The notes under the pieces are model-generated. The model was given only the letters and a program-made list of their open reading frames with translations, did not search any database and was not told where the DNA came from. From NCBI GenBank assembly GCA_031401035.1, contig JANNRA010000023.1, positions 1 through 5,579 of the forward strand: DNA of 5,579 nucleotides, in the 5' to 3' direction. This document shows positions 5,454-5,579 of the stretch, piece after piece (the stretch's first letter is position 1; each line of letters begins with the position of its first letter). This DNA is from JANNRA01 sp031401035. GTDB taxonomy: Bacteria; Desulfobacterota; Binatia; HRBIN30; CADEER01. The translations under genes were made by a program, and so were the position numbers.

Positions 5454-5500
5454 AATTCCCGGTCTCGGACGGGTCGGCGGCCGGGTCCCCGACCGGCCGA
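5421..5500 (-). repeat. Right arm of the inverted repeat flanking the TA module
   Basis: Reverse-complement partner of the left arm: perfect over 5421-5453 and about 75 percent identical over 5454-5500. Paired positions sum to 9887 throughout, so no indels separate the outer parts. The arm reads inward on the minus strand. Confidence 0.93.
5479..5498 (+). repeat. GC-rich bulged hairpin in right arm (REP-like)
   Basis: GGCC (5479-5482) and GGTC (5484-5487) pair with GACC (5491-5494) and GGCC (5495-5498), with loop CCC and bulged G5483: 8 base pairs. Read in the same orientation as the left arm, the bulge is again a single C on the 3' side. Confidence 0.4.
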
Positions 5501-5579
5501 TGACGCTCCTATCTTGGGGCGCGAGGCACTGACAAGGGTGCCGAGGCCCGGGCCAGCGTCCCTGCGGCGCGGTAGCGGT
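5501..5579. other. Right-edge sequence, no gene recognised
   Basis: Outside the right arm. An 8-bp block, CAAGGGTG (5533-5540), is the reverse complement of 4347-4354 at exactly the same offset from the repeat core (79 nt), hinting that the duplication once reached further. Similarity otherwise falls to near background. Confidence 0.35.

Noticed and set aside
5447..5475. TTGACA in the right arm as a promoter -35 box
   Set aside because: No plausible -10 box at 16-18 nt; the same hexamer in the left arm also lacks one in its direction.

Overview
The window is GC-rich double-stranded bacterial DNA. Its genes have mostly G or C at third codon positions, which suits a high-GC soil or groundwater bacterium (proteobacterial or a related lineage). 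Nothing in the sequence fixes the taxon.

Left part (1-4113): a minus-strand gene runs off the left edge and encodes the central and diphosphate-binding (C-terminal) domains of a thiamine diphosphate-dependent enzyme, but no N-terminal PYR domain is visible before the frame ends near 822. About 64 bp away, on the plus strand, lies an NAD(P)-dependent epimerase/dihydroflavonol-reductase-like enzyme (886-1956). It is followed after 12 bp by an AraC-family regulator with an N-terminal arabinose-binding-like domain (from 1969). The regulator frame has no stop of its own and runs in frame through a roughly 125 bp low-GC3 linker into a complete short-chain dehydrogenase (SDR). The SDR has its own ATG at 3094 and a strong ribosome binding site, and the shared frame ends at 4113. 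The layout suggests a small redox-enzyme locus with a linked regulator; the substrates cannot be read from sequence.

Middle (4114-4433): a decayed intergenic stretch holding a minus-strand scrap that reads like the metal-binding core of a class III adenylate/guanylate cyclase.

Right part (4387-5500): the most unusual structure. A two-gene toxin-antitoxin-like module, DUF433 antitoxin (4550-4804) and DUF5615 PIN-like toxin (4801-5214, 4-nt overlap through a TTG start), is enclosed by a perfect 33-bp inverted repeat (4434-4466 and 5421-5453). The similarity continues outward without gaps to about 80 bp per arm at roughly 85 percent identity, and inward with indels. Read inward, each arm starts an ORF with MSNRQLILPMR, which recalls the RQLxLPxR start of REP-associated (RAYT/IS200-like) transposases. 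Just outside each core lies a short GC-rich hairpin with a 3-nt loop and a single bulged base. A working model is a TA cassette between two inverted relics of a RAYT/REP-type unit, possibly a non-autonomous mobile or duplicated element. The repeat itself is certain; the transposase relationship is inference.
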